NCBI GenBank assembly: GCA_005788585.1
Contig: SYBY01000495.1
Coordinates: 1-10,430, forward strand
Origin: Actinomycetota bacterium
GTDB taxonomy: Bacteria; Actinomycetota; Thermoleophilia; Solirubrobacterales; Solirubrobacteraceae
Direction of reading: 5' to 3'
DNA length: 10,430 nucleotides
Below, one piece after another: positions 1 through 6,966 of this stretch (positions are counted from its first letter, which is position 1; every line of letters starts with the position of its first letter). A program made the position numbers and the translations under genes. The notes under the pieces were generated by a model, which was not told the origin of the DNA, searched no databases, and saw only the letters and a list, made by a program, of their open reading frames with translations.

Positions 1-704
1 CCGCGACCGTGCCCGCCACCGCTGCTGGTGCCGCCGCGGCCGCGCCGGGGCAGGACACGGGCGACACCGGGCCCGTCCAGCCCATCCGCACGACCGGTCC
101 GCGGCCGCCACGCACCCCGGCCGCGGCGCCCGTGACCGCCGCACCGGCGAACTCGGCCCGTGCACGTGGTGAGAGCGGCGGCCGGTCGACCGGGAAGATG
201 CTCGGCATCGCCGGCGGCGTGGTCATCGGCCTCCTCGTCATCGTGCTCGGCGTCACCCAGCTGACCGGGGGCGACGACACCCCCGCGCCGTCGAACACCG
301 TCGGCGAGACGGTGGCCGACCCCGCTGCGGAGTCCGGCGAGGAACCGGCCGAGTCCACGCGCACGAGCACCAGCGCGAGCGGTTCGGGCGCGAACGATCC
401 CGCAGCGGTGAACGTCGCGGTCCTCAACGGCACGACCGTCGCCGGCCTGGCGGCGTCCATCTCCCAGGAGATCGAGCAGGCCGGCTACATCCGCGGCACC
501 GTCACGAACTCACCCGACCAGTCCCGGTCGGCCACGATCGTCGCCTTCCGCGAGGGCAGCCGCGCCGACGCGCTCCAGGTCGCCCGGCAGATCGGGGCCG
601 GCGAGGACGCCGTCCAGCCGCTCGACCCGAGCGACGCGGTCACCGCGGGCGAAGAGGCCGACGTCGTCGTGATCGTCGGCGCCGACCGCACCGACCTTCC
701 CTAG
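1..704 (+). CDS. LytR_C-domain membrane-anchored protein (5' partial)
   Basis: The reading frame is open to the left edge, so the true start may lie upstream; the first in-window start is a GTG at 9, and residues are counted from it. Residues 1-62 are rich in Ala, Pro and Arg and look disordered and cytoplasmic. Residues 64-86 form one strongly hydrophobic helix. A Ser/Thr/Glu/Ala-rich linker follows (about 87-133). Residues 134-224 match the LytR_C fold (NVAVLNGTTVAGLA start, VVVIVG end), usually found at the C-terminus of LytR-CpsA-Psr (LCP) ligases that attach polymers to peptidoglycan. No LCP catalytic domain is visible, so this is a stand-alone LytR_C protein exposed outside the membrane. 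Its stop lies 4 bp before the phosphatase gene, suggesting co-transcription. A role as cell-wall binding or LCP partner is inference; the domain call is fairly sure. Confidence 0.88.
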   Translation, partial: ATVPATAAGAAAAAPGQDTGDTGPVQPIRTTGPRPPRTPAAAPVTAAPANSARARGESGGRSTGKMLGIAGGVVIGLLVIVLGVTQLTGGDDTPAPSNTVGETVADPAAESGEEPAESTRTSTSASGSGANDPAAVNVAVLNGTTVAGLAASISQEIEQAGYIRGTVTNSPDQSRSATIVAFREGSRADALQVARQIGAGEDAVQPLDPSDAVTAGEEADVVVIVGADRTDLP

Positions 705-708
705 TCCG

Positions 709-1266
709 ATGGCCGCGACGGACGAGCGCCTGCTCCTGCTGGCGCGCCACGGCGAGACGGCCGACAACGCGGCACGCCGGTTTCAGGGCGCGCGCAACCC
801 GCCGCTGAACGCGCGGGGCTTCGAGCAGGCCGCCGCGCTGGCCGAGCAGCTGCGCGGCGAGGAGATCGCGGCGCTGTGGGCGAGCCCGCTGCTGCGCGCG
901 GCGCAGACCGCCGAGGTCGTCTCCGAGGTCATCGGCCTGCCGGTGGTCCTCGACGACCGGCTGCGCGAGATCGACGTCGGGGACTGGGCCGGGCGCAGCT
1001 ACGCCGAGGTGCTGCTCGAGCAGCCGGGCGAGCTCGAGCGCTGGGCCGCCGGCGACCTGGACTTCCGCTTCCCCGGCGGCGAGTCGCTGGCCGAGCAGAG
1101 CGCCCGCGTGGTGGAGGCGCTGGAGGAGATTCGCGACGGCGCCGTCCCCGCCCTCGTGGTCTGTCACGGCGGCGTGATCCGCGTTGCACAGCGCGCGCTG
1201 GGCAGGGGAGTCATCGAGGACGCCGAACTCGCGCAGGTGGGCAACGGCACCGTGCATCGCCTGTGA
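709..1266 (+). CDS. Histidine phosphatase (phosphoglycerate mutase-like) family protein
   Basis: This is a 185-residue cytoplasmic enzyme of the histidine phosphatase superfamily, normal length for the family. The signature RHGET is at 13-17, with H14 the expected phospho-acceptor. The other expected active-site residues are visible: R63 in SPLLRAAQT, E87 in LREID, and H153 in VVCHGG. Family members remove phosphate from small metabolites (phosphoglycerate, alpha-ribazole phosphate, sugar phosphates) or act as mutases; the sequence does not say which. The ATG at 709 is 4 bp after the previous stop and no Shine-Dalgarno is evident. Its TGA overlaps the GTG start of the next gene (GTGA, 1263-1266), implying translational coupling. 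Position in a glycan operon makes a sugar-phosphate or glycerate-type substrate plausible, but that is inference. Confidence 0.95.
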   Translation: MAATDERLLLLARHGETADNAARRFQGARNPPLNARGFEQAAALAEQLRGEEIAALWASPLLRAAQTAEVVSEVIGLPVVLDDRLREIDVGDWAGRSYAEVLLEQPGELERWAAGDLDFRFPGGESLAEQSARVVEALEEIRDGAVPALVVCHGGVIRVAQRALGRGVIEDAELAQVGNGTVHRL

Positions 1267-3095
1267 CCGAGGAGCGCCGCGCGCCGGGCGCGCTCATCGC
1301 CGGCATCGCGTTTGCGGTTCTCGTCGTGGCGACGTTCGCCGCGTTCTTCATCACGCAGCGCCTGAAGCGCGAGCCCGGGGTGCTCGGGCAAGTGCGCGCC
1401 ACGCCGTTCTTCAGCCCCAACCAGGACGGCCGGTTCGACCGCGCGCGCATCGGGTTCCTGCTCCAGGAGCCCGACGACGTGACGGTGACCGTCGTCGACG
1501 CCGACGACCAGCCGGTGCGGCGCCTCGCGCGCAACGAGCCGCTGGAGGCCTACCGCCAGCTGCGCCTGGCGTGGGACGGCCGCGACGATCAGGGCGCCCG
1601 CGTGGCCGACGGCACGTACCGCGTGCGGGTGGGCCTGCGGCGGCAGGGCCGGTCGGTTGTCATTCCGCGCAACATCCGGCTGGACACCACGCCGCCGCAG
1701 CCCCGCGTGCTGAGCATTGGCCCCGAGCAGACCGGGCTCCCGCGGGCCGAGCTGCTGCCGCGGCGTGATGGGCGGCCCGCGCGGGTGCGACTGTTCGTGC
1801 CCGCACCGGGGAACAGGCCAAGCGCCGCGCGGGCGCGCGTCATCGTCTACCGCACCGATGTCACCCCGGCGCGCGAGGTGCTGACCGCCCCGGTGGGCGT
1901 CGGCACCACTCTTTGGGAGTGGGACGGCACCGTCGACGGCCGCCGGGTCGCGCAGGGCACCTACCTCGTCGCCGTCGAGTCCCGCGACCAGGCGGGCAAC
2001 ATCGGCACGTCGCCCGGCGAGCTGCCGCCGAAGCCCGCCTACGGCGAGGAGCCGGCCGGCAGGGGCGGGATCAGCGTCCGCTACCTCAACGCGCAGCCGC
2101 CGACCGTGCCGGTCGAGGCGGCGTCGCAGGCCGAGTTCGGCGTGCTCAACGCCGGCGAGCGCTACACCTGGCAGATCCGCCGGGTCGGCCAGCCCCGGCG
2201 GTCGAACGGCAGCGGCACGCGTCCGCTGGTGCGGGTCCGCGCGCCGGGTGGCAAGTCCGGCCTGTACCTCTTCGAGCTGCGCACGGCGACGCGCCGGGCG
2301 ACGGTCCCGTTCCCCGTCCAGTCGGTCAACGAGAACAAGGTCCTCGTCATCCTGCCCGCGACGACGTGGCAGGGTCGCAACCGCGTGGACGACACCGGCG
2401 ACGGCTGGCCCGACACGCTGACCGGCGGGCTGCCGGTCCGCACCGCCCGGATCTACGACGGCAGCGGTCTGCCCTCAGGTGTCGAGGAGACCGTGGCGCC
2501 GCTGCTCATCGAGCTGGACCGCCAGGGCCGCAAGTACGACATCACCACCGACCTCGCGCTCGCCCGGCAGGTCGGCCCGCAGCTCGGTGACCACACCGGC
2601 GTGATTCTCGCCGGGGACACGCAGTGGATGGACGCCGGGCTGCAGCGCCGGCTGCGCCGCTGGGTCACCCGCGGCGGGCGGCTCTACAACGTCGGCGTGC
2701 AGTCGCTGCGCCGCGAGGTACGGGTCACGCCGCGCCGGGCGCTCGACCCGACGACCGCCGCGCCAAGAGACCTGTTCGGCGCGCAGCTCGGGCCGGTGGA
2801 GGAGGCGCCGGGGACGAGCATCGTCGTCGCGGAGGATCCGCTGCGCCTGTTCGAGGGGACGGACGGGCAGTTCGACGGCTTCGACACGTTCGAGGCGACG
2901 CGGTCGCTCGGCCCCGCGTCGCGCGTCGTCTCGCTCGGCACCACCGTCGACGGCGAACAGGACGTCATCGTCGCCACGCGTCTGGAGCGCGGCCTCGTCA
3001 TCCGCACCGGCCTGCCGCAGCTGCCCAGCCGCCTGTCCTCCGACGCCGACCTGCAGGCGCTCGTGCGCCGCATCTGGGTGCTGCTCAACCGATGA
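1263..3095 (+). CDS. Exported FlgD Ig-like / dimethylformamidase C-terminal-like domain protein
   Basis: The GTG at 1263 gives 610 residues and sits in a 4-bp overlap with the phosphatase stop; the frame stays open further upstream but only as the phosphatase's shadow. Residues 10-31 are one membrane helix after a short N-terminus, so the rest should be outside. Residues 49-140 resemble a FlgD-type Ig-like domain: SPNQDGRFD at 51-59, LAWDGRDDQG and VADGTYRVRV at 102-123. A second such unit spans about 190-248 (WEWDGTVDGRRVAQGTYLVAV). Residues about 330-605 resemble the C-terminal, glutamine-amidotransferase-fold region of the N,N-dimethylformamidase large-subunit family (VLVILPATTWQGRN, DDTGDGWPDTL, then ILAGDTQWM and RGGRLYNVG). 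The family's usual GHDEYW-type motif seems replaced by GDTQWM at 451-456, so catalysis is doubtful. The ATGA overlap with the next gene couples it to a glycan ligase. A surface or glycan-binding role is inference. Confidence 0.85.
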   Translation: MTEERRAPGALIAGIAFAVLVVATFAAFFITQRLKREPGVLGQVRATPFFSPNQDGRFDRARIGFLLQEPDDVTVTVVDADDQPVRRLARNEPLEAYRQLRLAWDGRDDQGARVADGTYRVRVGLRRQGRSVVIPRNIRLDTTPPQPRVLSIGPEQTGLPRAELLPRRDGRPARVRLFVPAPGNRPSAARARVIVYRTDVTPAREVLTAPVGVGTTLWEWDGTVDGRRVAQGTYLVAVESRDQAGNIGTSPGELPPKPAYGEEPAGRGGISVRYLNAQPPTVPVEAASQAEFGVLNAGERYTWQIRRVGQPRRSNGSGTRPLVRVRAPGGKSGLYLFELRTATRRATVPFPVQSVNENKVLVILPATTWQGRNRVDDTGDGWPDTLTGGLPVRTARIYDGSGLPSGVEETVAPLLIELDRQGRKYDITTDLALARQVGPQLGDHTGVILAGDTQWMDAGLQRRLRRWVTRGGRLYNVGVQSLRREVRVTPRRALDPTTAAPRDLFGAQLGPVEEAPGTSIVVAEDPLRLFEGTDGQFDGFDTFEATRSLGPASRVVSLGTTVDGEQDVIVATRLERGLVIRTGLPQLPSRLSSDADLQALVRRIWVLLNR

Positions 3096-4645
3096 CGATC
3101 CTCGCCCTCTCCACCCTCGGCGACGTGGCCCAGACGTTCGGCGTGATCCTCGCCGCGATCTGCGCGGCGGCCGCGATCTGCGGGCCGGGCCCGAAGCTGC
3201 GGGCGCTGGCGGTGCTCGGCGCGCTCGGGCTGGCCACTGCACTGCTGGCCGGGCACGTGTGGAGCTCGCCGCAGGTCGAGGAGCTGCGTGACCGCCCGGC
3301 CCTCCTTGCCGCCGCGCTCGGCGTGGGCGCGATCGGACTGCTCCTCGGCGCGTGGCTGCTCGACCGCCGCCCGGCGCTGCTCCCGCTCGCGGTCGCCTTC
3401 GCGCTGCCGTTCCGCGTGCCGATCGAGGCGGGCGGCGACACGGCGAACCTGCTCGTCCCGCTGTACCTCGTCATCGGTGCGGGCGCCCTGGCCTACGCGA
3501 TTCCGCGGCTGCGCGGCCGCGCGCGCGAGGAGCAGGCGCCCGGGCTGCTCGAGTGGATCCTCGGCGGCGCGGTCGTGCTGTACGCCGTGCAGGCCTCGTA
3601 CTCCAGCGACTTCGATCGCGCGTTGCAGCAGCTTGTCTTCTTCTACGTCCCGTTCGCGGTGCTGTTCGCCCTGCTCCAGCGGGTGCGGTGGACGCCCCGG
3701 GTGCTCGCCGGGTGCCTCGGCGTGCTCGTCGGCCTGGCCCTCGTATTCGCGGGAATCGGCTTCTACGAGTACGCCACGCGGCAGGTGCTGCTGAACCCGA
3801 AGGCGATCAACGCCAACGAGTTCGCGTCGTACTTCCGGGTGAGCTCGCTGTTCTTCGACCCGAACATCTACGGCCGCTTCCTGGCGATCGTGATGCTGCT
3901 CGTCGCCGCGGCGATGCTGTGGGCGCGCTCGGCCCGCGACGCGGCGGCCGGCGTCGTCGTCCTGGTGGTGCTGTGGGCCGGCCTGGTCGTGACGTTCTCG
4001 CAGTCGTCGTTCGCGGCGCTGCTCGCGGGCCTGGCGATCCTCGGCGGCCTGCGCTGGGGTTGGAAGCGCGCGGGCCTGGCCGTCGCCGGTGTGGTCGCCG
4101 CGGGCGTGGCGGTCGTGCTGCTGGGCTCGGGCGCGCTGCGCCTGGAGCTGGGCGACAGCGACTCGGTCAGCGACGCGACCAGCGGGCGCTGGGAGCTCAT
4201 CGAAGGCGGCACGCAGCTCGCCGGCGAGCGGCCGGTCCACGGGTACGGCGCCGGGTCGTTCCGGCGCGAGTACCGCGCGCAGGAGAAGGCCAGCGACACG
4301 CGGGCGACCGCGGCGTCGCACACCATCCCGATCACGATTGCCGCCGAGCAGGGCGTCATCGGCCTCGCGGTCTATCTCGCGCTTCTGGTCGCCGCGCTGG
4401 CCCGGCTGCTGCGCGGCGTCGCGGGGAGCCCGAGCGTCGCGATCCTGACCGCGCGCGCAGGGGTCGCGGCGGCGTTCGTCGCGCTGATCGTGCACACGCT
4501 GCTGTACGCGGCGTTCCTCGAGGACCCGCTGGCGTGGGCGCTGCTCGGCGTCGGTGCTGCGCTCGCGCGCGGTGGCGACGTCCCGGCGCCGCCCGCCGCC
4601 GACGACGAGCCCGAGACGTGGTTCGCCGATGCCGCACCGGCGTGA
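3092..4645 (+). CDS. O-antigen ligase / Wzy-like polymerase family membrane protein
   Basis: The ATG at 3092 overlaps the previous TGA (ATGA) and gives 517 residues, almost all in hydrophobic helices (roughly 11-13), typical of the Wzy_C/WaaL family that joins lipid-linked glycans outside the inner membrane. Visible family features are FFDPNIYGRF at 254-263, the FSQSS segment at 302-306, SGRWELI at 364-370 at the start of the large extracytoplasmic loop, HGYGAGSF at 383-390, and SHTIPITIAAEQGVIGL at 409-425, which is the S-H-N-x(n)-E-x-G region carrying the likely essential histidine (H410). The tail (495-517) is acidic and Pro/Ala-rich. Ligases and polymerases share this fold, and sequence alone does not separate them. 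It is followed, with a 17-bp overlap, by a GT-C glycosyltransferase. The nearby flippase and glycosyltransferase genes fit exopolysaccharide or cell-wall glycan assembly. Confidence 0.93.
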   Translation: MTILALSTLGDVAQTFGVILAAICAAAAICGPGPKLRALAVLGALGLATALLAGHVWSSPQVEELRDRPALLAAALGVGAIGLLLGAWLLDRRPALLPLAVAFALPFRVPIEAGGDTANLLVPLYLVIGAGALAYAIPRLRGRAREEQAPGLLEWILGGAVVLYAVQASYSSDFDRALQQLVFFYVPFAVLFALLQRVRWTPRVLAGCLGVLVGLALVFAGIGFYEYATRQVLLNPKAINANEFASYFRVSSLFFDPNIYGRFLAIVMLLVAAAMLWARSARDAAAGVVVLVVLWAGLVVTFSQSSFAALLAGLAILGGLRWGWKRAGLAVAGVVAAGVAVVLLGSGALRLELGDSDSVSDATSGRWELIEGGTQLAGERPVHGYGAGSFRREYRAQEKASDTRATAASHTIPITIAAEQGVIGLAVYLALLVAALARLLRGVAGSPSVAILTARAGVAAAFVALIVHTLLYAAFLEDPLAWALLGVGAALARGGDVPAPPAADDEPETWFADAAPA

Positions 4646-6077
4646 GCTCGCGGCCGCGGGCGCGCTGGCGCTCGCGGCGGTCCTCTGGTGGGCGCTGGTC
4701 CCGACCTACCCGGCGTACGACGCGTACTGGCACCTCGTGTGGGGCCGCGAGCTGCTCGGCGGGTCCCTGCCGTCGTTCGAGGTCTACGCGGCGCCGACGC
4801 AGCACCCGCTCTACGTGGCGGTCGCCGCGGTCTTCGGGCTGGTGGGCGAGGACGCCGACCGGCTGCTCGTGCTCGCCGGCCTGCTGTCGCTCGTCGCGCT
4901 CGTGTGCGGGGTCTGGCGGCTGACGCGCGATCTGTTCGGCGTGTGGCCGGCGGTGCTGGCGGCGCTGTTCGTGGGGTCGAGCTTCGCGTTCCTGCTCTAC
5001 GCCGTGCGGGCGTACGTGGACGTGCCGTTTCTCGCGCTGGTGGCGTGGGCGGCGGCGACCGAAGTCCGCGGGCGGCGGTGGACGCCGATGGTGCTGCTGG
5101 TCCTTGCCGGCCTGCTGCGCCCCGAGGCGTGGGTGCTCGCGGGGCTGTTGTGGCTGTGGCGGGCGTGGGGTGTGCGCATTGCGCTTCGTGACGGGAAGGA
5201 GAAATCTCACACCCCCGGCGCACTGGTCGCGATGGCGGGTCTGGTCGTCCTCGCGCCCGTCCTCTGGCTGCTCTCCGACCTCATCGTCACCGGGAATCCG
5301 CTGCACTCGCTGACCTCCACGAGCGAGCTCGCCGAGGCGCTCGGTCGTGACCGCGGGATCGCGAAGGCACCGCGCCTGTTCGTCGTCTACGTGTTCGACG
5401 TCGCCCGCGCCCCGGTCGCGCTCGCGGGCGTGATCGGCGCCGTGCTCGCCGTGCGCCGGTACGGGTGGCGGGCGATGGCGGTGCCGCTCGCGCTGGTGCT
5501 CACCGGCGCAGTGACGTTCTTCGGCGCCGGCATCGCCGGGCTCTCGCTGCTGCCGCGCTACCTGACGGTGCCGGCCGTCGGCCTCGCGGTCTTCGCCGGG
5601 TACGCCGTCGCCGGGTTCACGACGCTGGCCGCGGACGACCGCTGGCTGCCGGCCTGGCGCCGCGGTGCGATCGCCGCCGCCGTCGTGGGGGTCGCGTTCT
5701 TCGCGTGGAAGCTGCCGAGCTTCGGCACGCTGTCGGGCGAGCTGCGGTTCGTCAACGACACCCACCAGGACCTCGTCCGCCTCCTCGACGACCCCAAGGT
5801 CCAGCGCGCGAGCACGTGCGGGCCGCTCACCTTCCCGACCTACCGCCTGGTGCCGGACACGCGCTGGGTACTGGACGTCGGGGAGGACCAGGTCACGACG
5901 CGGGCGATCGCCGCGCCGGACCGCGGTGTCGCCATCTTCATCGACCGGGGTCAGCGCAAGCCCCGCCAGCGCTACGGCGAGGCCGACGGGGTGTCGCGGC
6001 GGACGAACCGCGACGTCCCCGAGCGGTTCGTCGAGATTGCCGCGGAAGGGCCCTTCATCGCCTACGGGCGCTGCTGA
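4629..6077 (+). CDS. GT-C (PMT/GT39-like) polytopic membrane glycosyltransferase
   Basis: The ATG at 4629 lies inside the end of the ligase gene and gives 482 residues. The frame continues upstream only as arginine/proline-rich shadow sequence, so this start is preferred. Helix 1 is about 8-25, followed by YDAYWHLVWGRELLGG (30-45), an acidic first extracytoplasmic loop like that of GT-C enzymes where Asp31 could be catalytic. About nine or ten helices follow up to residue 361, including RAYVDVPF (127-134) and RPEAW (164-168), common in this family. Residues 362-482 form a soluble, probably extracytoplasmic domain with only two cysteines, C397 and C482. Such enzymes move a sugar from a polyprenyl-phosphate donor to a glycan or protein outside the membrane. 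The acceptor is unknown; the operon suggests the ligase's glycan. A charged loop (185-197) is encoded by DNA unlike its surroundings. Confidence 0.86.
   Translation: MPHRRELAAAGALALAAVLWWALVPTYPAYDAYWHLVWGRELLGGSLPSFEVYAAPTQHPLYVAVAAVFGLVGEDADRLLVLAGLLSLVALVCGVWRLTRDLFGVWPAVLAALFVGSSFAFLLYAVRAYVDVPFLALVAWAAATEVRGRRWTPMVLLVLAGLLRPEAWVLAGLLWLWRAWGVRIALRDGKEKSHTPGALVAMAGLVVLAPVLWLLSDLIVTGNPLHSLTSTSELAEALGRDRGIAKAPRLFVVYVFDVARAPVALAGVIGAVLAVRRYGWRAMAVPLALVLTGAVTFFGAGIAGLSLLPRYLTVPAVGLAVFAGYAVAGFTTLAADDRWLPAWRRGAIAAAVVGVAFFAWKLPSFGTLSGELRFVNDTHQDLVRLLDDPKVQRASTCGPLTFPTYRLVPDTRWVLDVGEDQVTTRAIAAPDRGVAIFIDRGQRKPRQRYGEADGVSRRTNRDVPERFVEIAAEGPFIAYGRC
5167..5215 (+). repeat. Low-GC patch bounded by 8-bp inverted repeats inside the GT-C gene
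   Basis: Within the glycosyltransferase gene the 31 bases from 5186 to 5216 are about 58 % GC, clearly below the surrounding coding DNA, and encode a charged cytoplasmic loop (RDGKEKSHTPG). GGGGTGTG at 5167-5174 is the exact reverse complement of CACACCCC at 5208-5215. The reading frame is kept. This could be a small in-frame palindromic insertion in a loop or simply chance in GC-rich DNA. Confidence 0.3.
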
Positions 6078-6955
6078 TCAGGCCAACCGGGCCACGCCGC
6101 GGACACCGCACCCGGCACCACGACGACCTGCTGCCCGGGCGCCCGCCAGAAGTGATCCTTGGGCACCTCGCGGAAGTGCAGGAGCTCGATGCCGAGCTGC
6201 TCGGCGAGCTGACCCATGGTCGGGCAGTACCCGCCGCTGCCCTCGATGAGCACCAGCGGGTCGGCGGCCTGGCGCAGCGCGACGCCGAACTCGTGGCGCT
6301 GGTTCTCCTCGGTGTGCGGCGTGTCCTGCAGCAGCAGGCCGATCGGCTCGCCCTCGACGACCTGCGGCAGGAGCTCGCTCGTCAGCCCGATGATCTTGGT
6401 CCACCGCGCCGTCAGCGCTGGGTCGTCGCGCACGAGGAAGCCGCACAGCGGATCGAAGTCCAGGGAGACGAGCCGTCCGTCGACGCCGTCGGCGGCATTG
6501 CGCTCCAGCGCCCGCAGCAGCACGAGCGACCCGAGGCCCTCGTAGATGCCGGTCTCGACGACGAGCTTGGGCTTCGTGGCGCGTGCGGCGATGTACCAGA
6601 GCAGGCGGTTGCCGATCGGCAGCTTCGTCTTGGCGTCGAACCGCCAGCGCGTGCGCTCGCTCAGCCGCGTCGTCAGCTCCGGGTCGGTGCGGGCCTCGAC
6701 GAGGAACGCGCGCGCCTGGTCCTCGGTGATGTCGAAGTGCGCGGCGCCGAAGGCACACAGCTCGTCGTCGTTGGCGATGTCGTAGCTGTAGCTCTCGACC
6801 TCGGGGTCCCACAGCAGGTAACGCAGGTAGATCCCGGGCTGCTCGCGCAGGGAGCAGCCGTACTTCGCAAGGATCTTGCGCTTGGTCAGCCACCGCAGTC
6901 GCGAGAGGCGGCGGGCGGCGTGGCGGGCGCGGGCGCGCAGGTCGGTCTCGGCCAT
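6062..6955 (-). CDS. Class I SAM-dependent methyltransferase (Methyltransf_24-like)
   Basis: Translation from the ATG at 6955 gives 297 residues; that codon is 11 bases after the stop of the deacetylase gene. Residues 10-58 are basic, then hydrophobic and aromatic, and residues 70-115 are a helical lead-in. The SAM-binding core starts with LVVETGIYEGLGS (131-143), where the E and the glycines fit motif I. The next acidic strand is SLDFDPL (164-170). QDTPHTEENQRHEF (210-223) corresponds to the family's D-x-x-H-x-Y region, and the following strand ends in VLIEGSGG (235-242). Relatives methylate sugars, including O-methylation in surface glycans, or small molecules. Here the usual acidic pair after the glycine turn is replaced by Glu-Gly-Ser, so metal dependence is uncertain. 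The neighbouring deacetylase and glycosyltransferase argue for a glycan substrate, by inference. Its 3' end overlaps the convergent GT-C gene by 16 bp. Confidence 0.85.
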   Translation of the reverse strand: MAETDLRARARHAARRLSRLRWLTKRKILAKYGCSLREQPGIYLRYLLWDPEVESYSYDIANDDELCAFGAAHFDITEDQARAFLVEARTDPELTTRLSERTRWRFDAKTKLPIGNRLLWYIAARATKPKLVVETGIYEGLGSLVLLRALERNAADGVDGRLVSLDFDPLCGFLVRDDPALTARWTKIIGLTSELLPQVVEGEPIGLLLQDTPHTEENQRHEFGVALRQAADPLVLIEGSGGYCPTMGQLAEQLGIELLHFREVPKDHFWRAPGQQVVVVPGAVSAAWPGWPDQQRP

Positions 6956-6966
6956 GAGGACGAACG

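Noticed and set aside
876..1262. Upstream extension of the Ig-like gene into the phosphatase
   Set aside because: It encodes Arg/Gly-rich shadow protein within a well-supported histidine phosphatase; the GTG at 1263 gives a clean membrane helix and a 4-bp overlap.
2684..4495. Open frame of about 600 codons on the minus strand opposite the Ig-like and ligase genes
   Set aside because: Composition is dominated by Arg, Ala, Gln and Asp with no domain, as expected for the antisense shadow of high-GC coding DNA; the plus-strand genes there have clear motifs.
5196..5234. AAGGAG followed by an ATG at 5232 inside the GT-C gene, as an internal start
   Set aside because: Spacing of about 30 bases is far too long for a ribosome binding site, and the ATG lies mid-protein between membrane helices.
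4356..5765. Minus-strand frame of about 470 codons opposite the GT-C gene
   Set aside because: Arg/Gln/His-rich shadow sequence; the plus strand encodes membrane helices and GT-C motifs.
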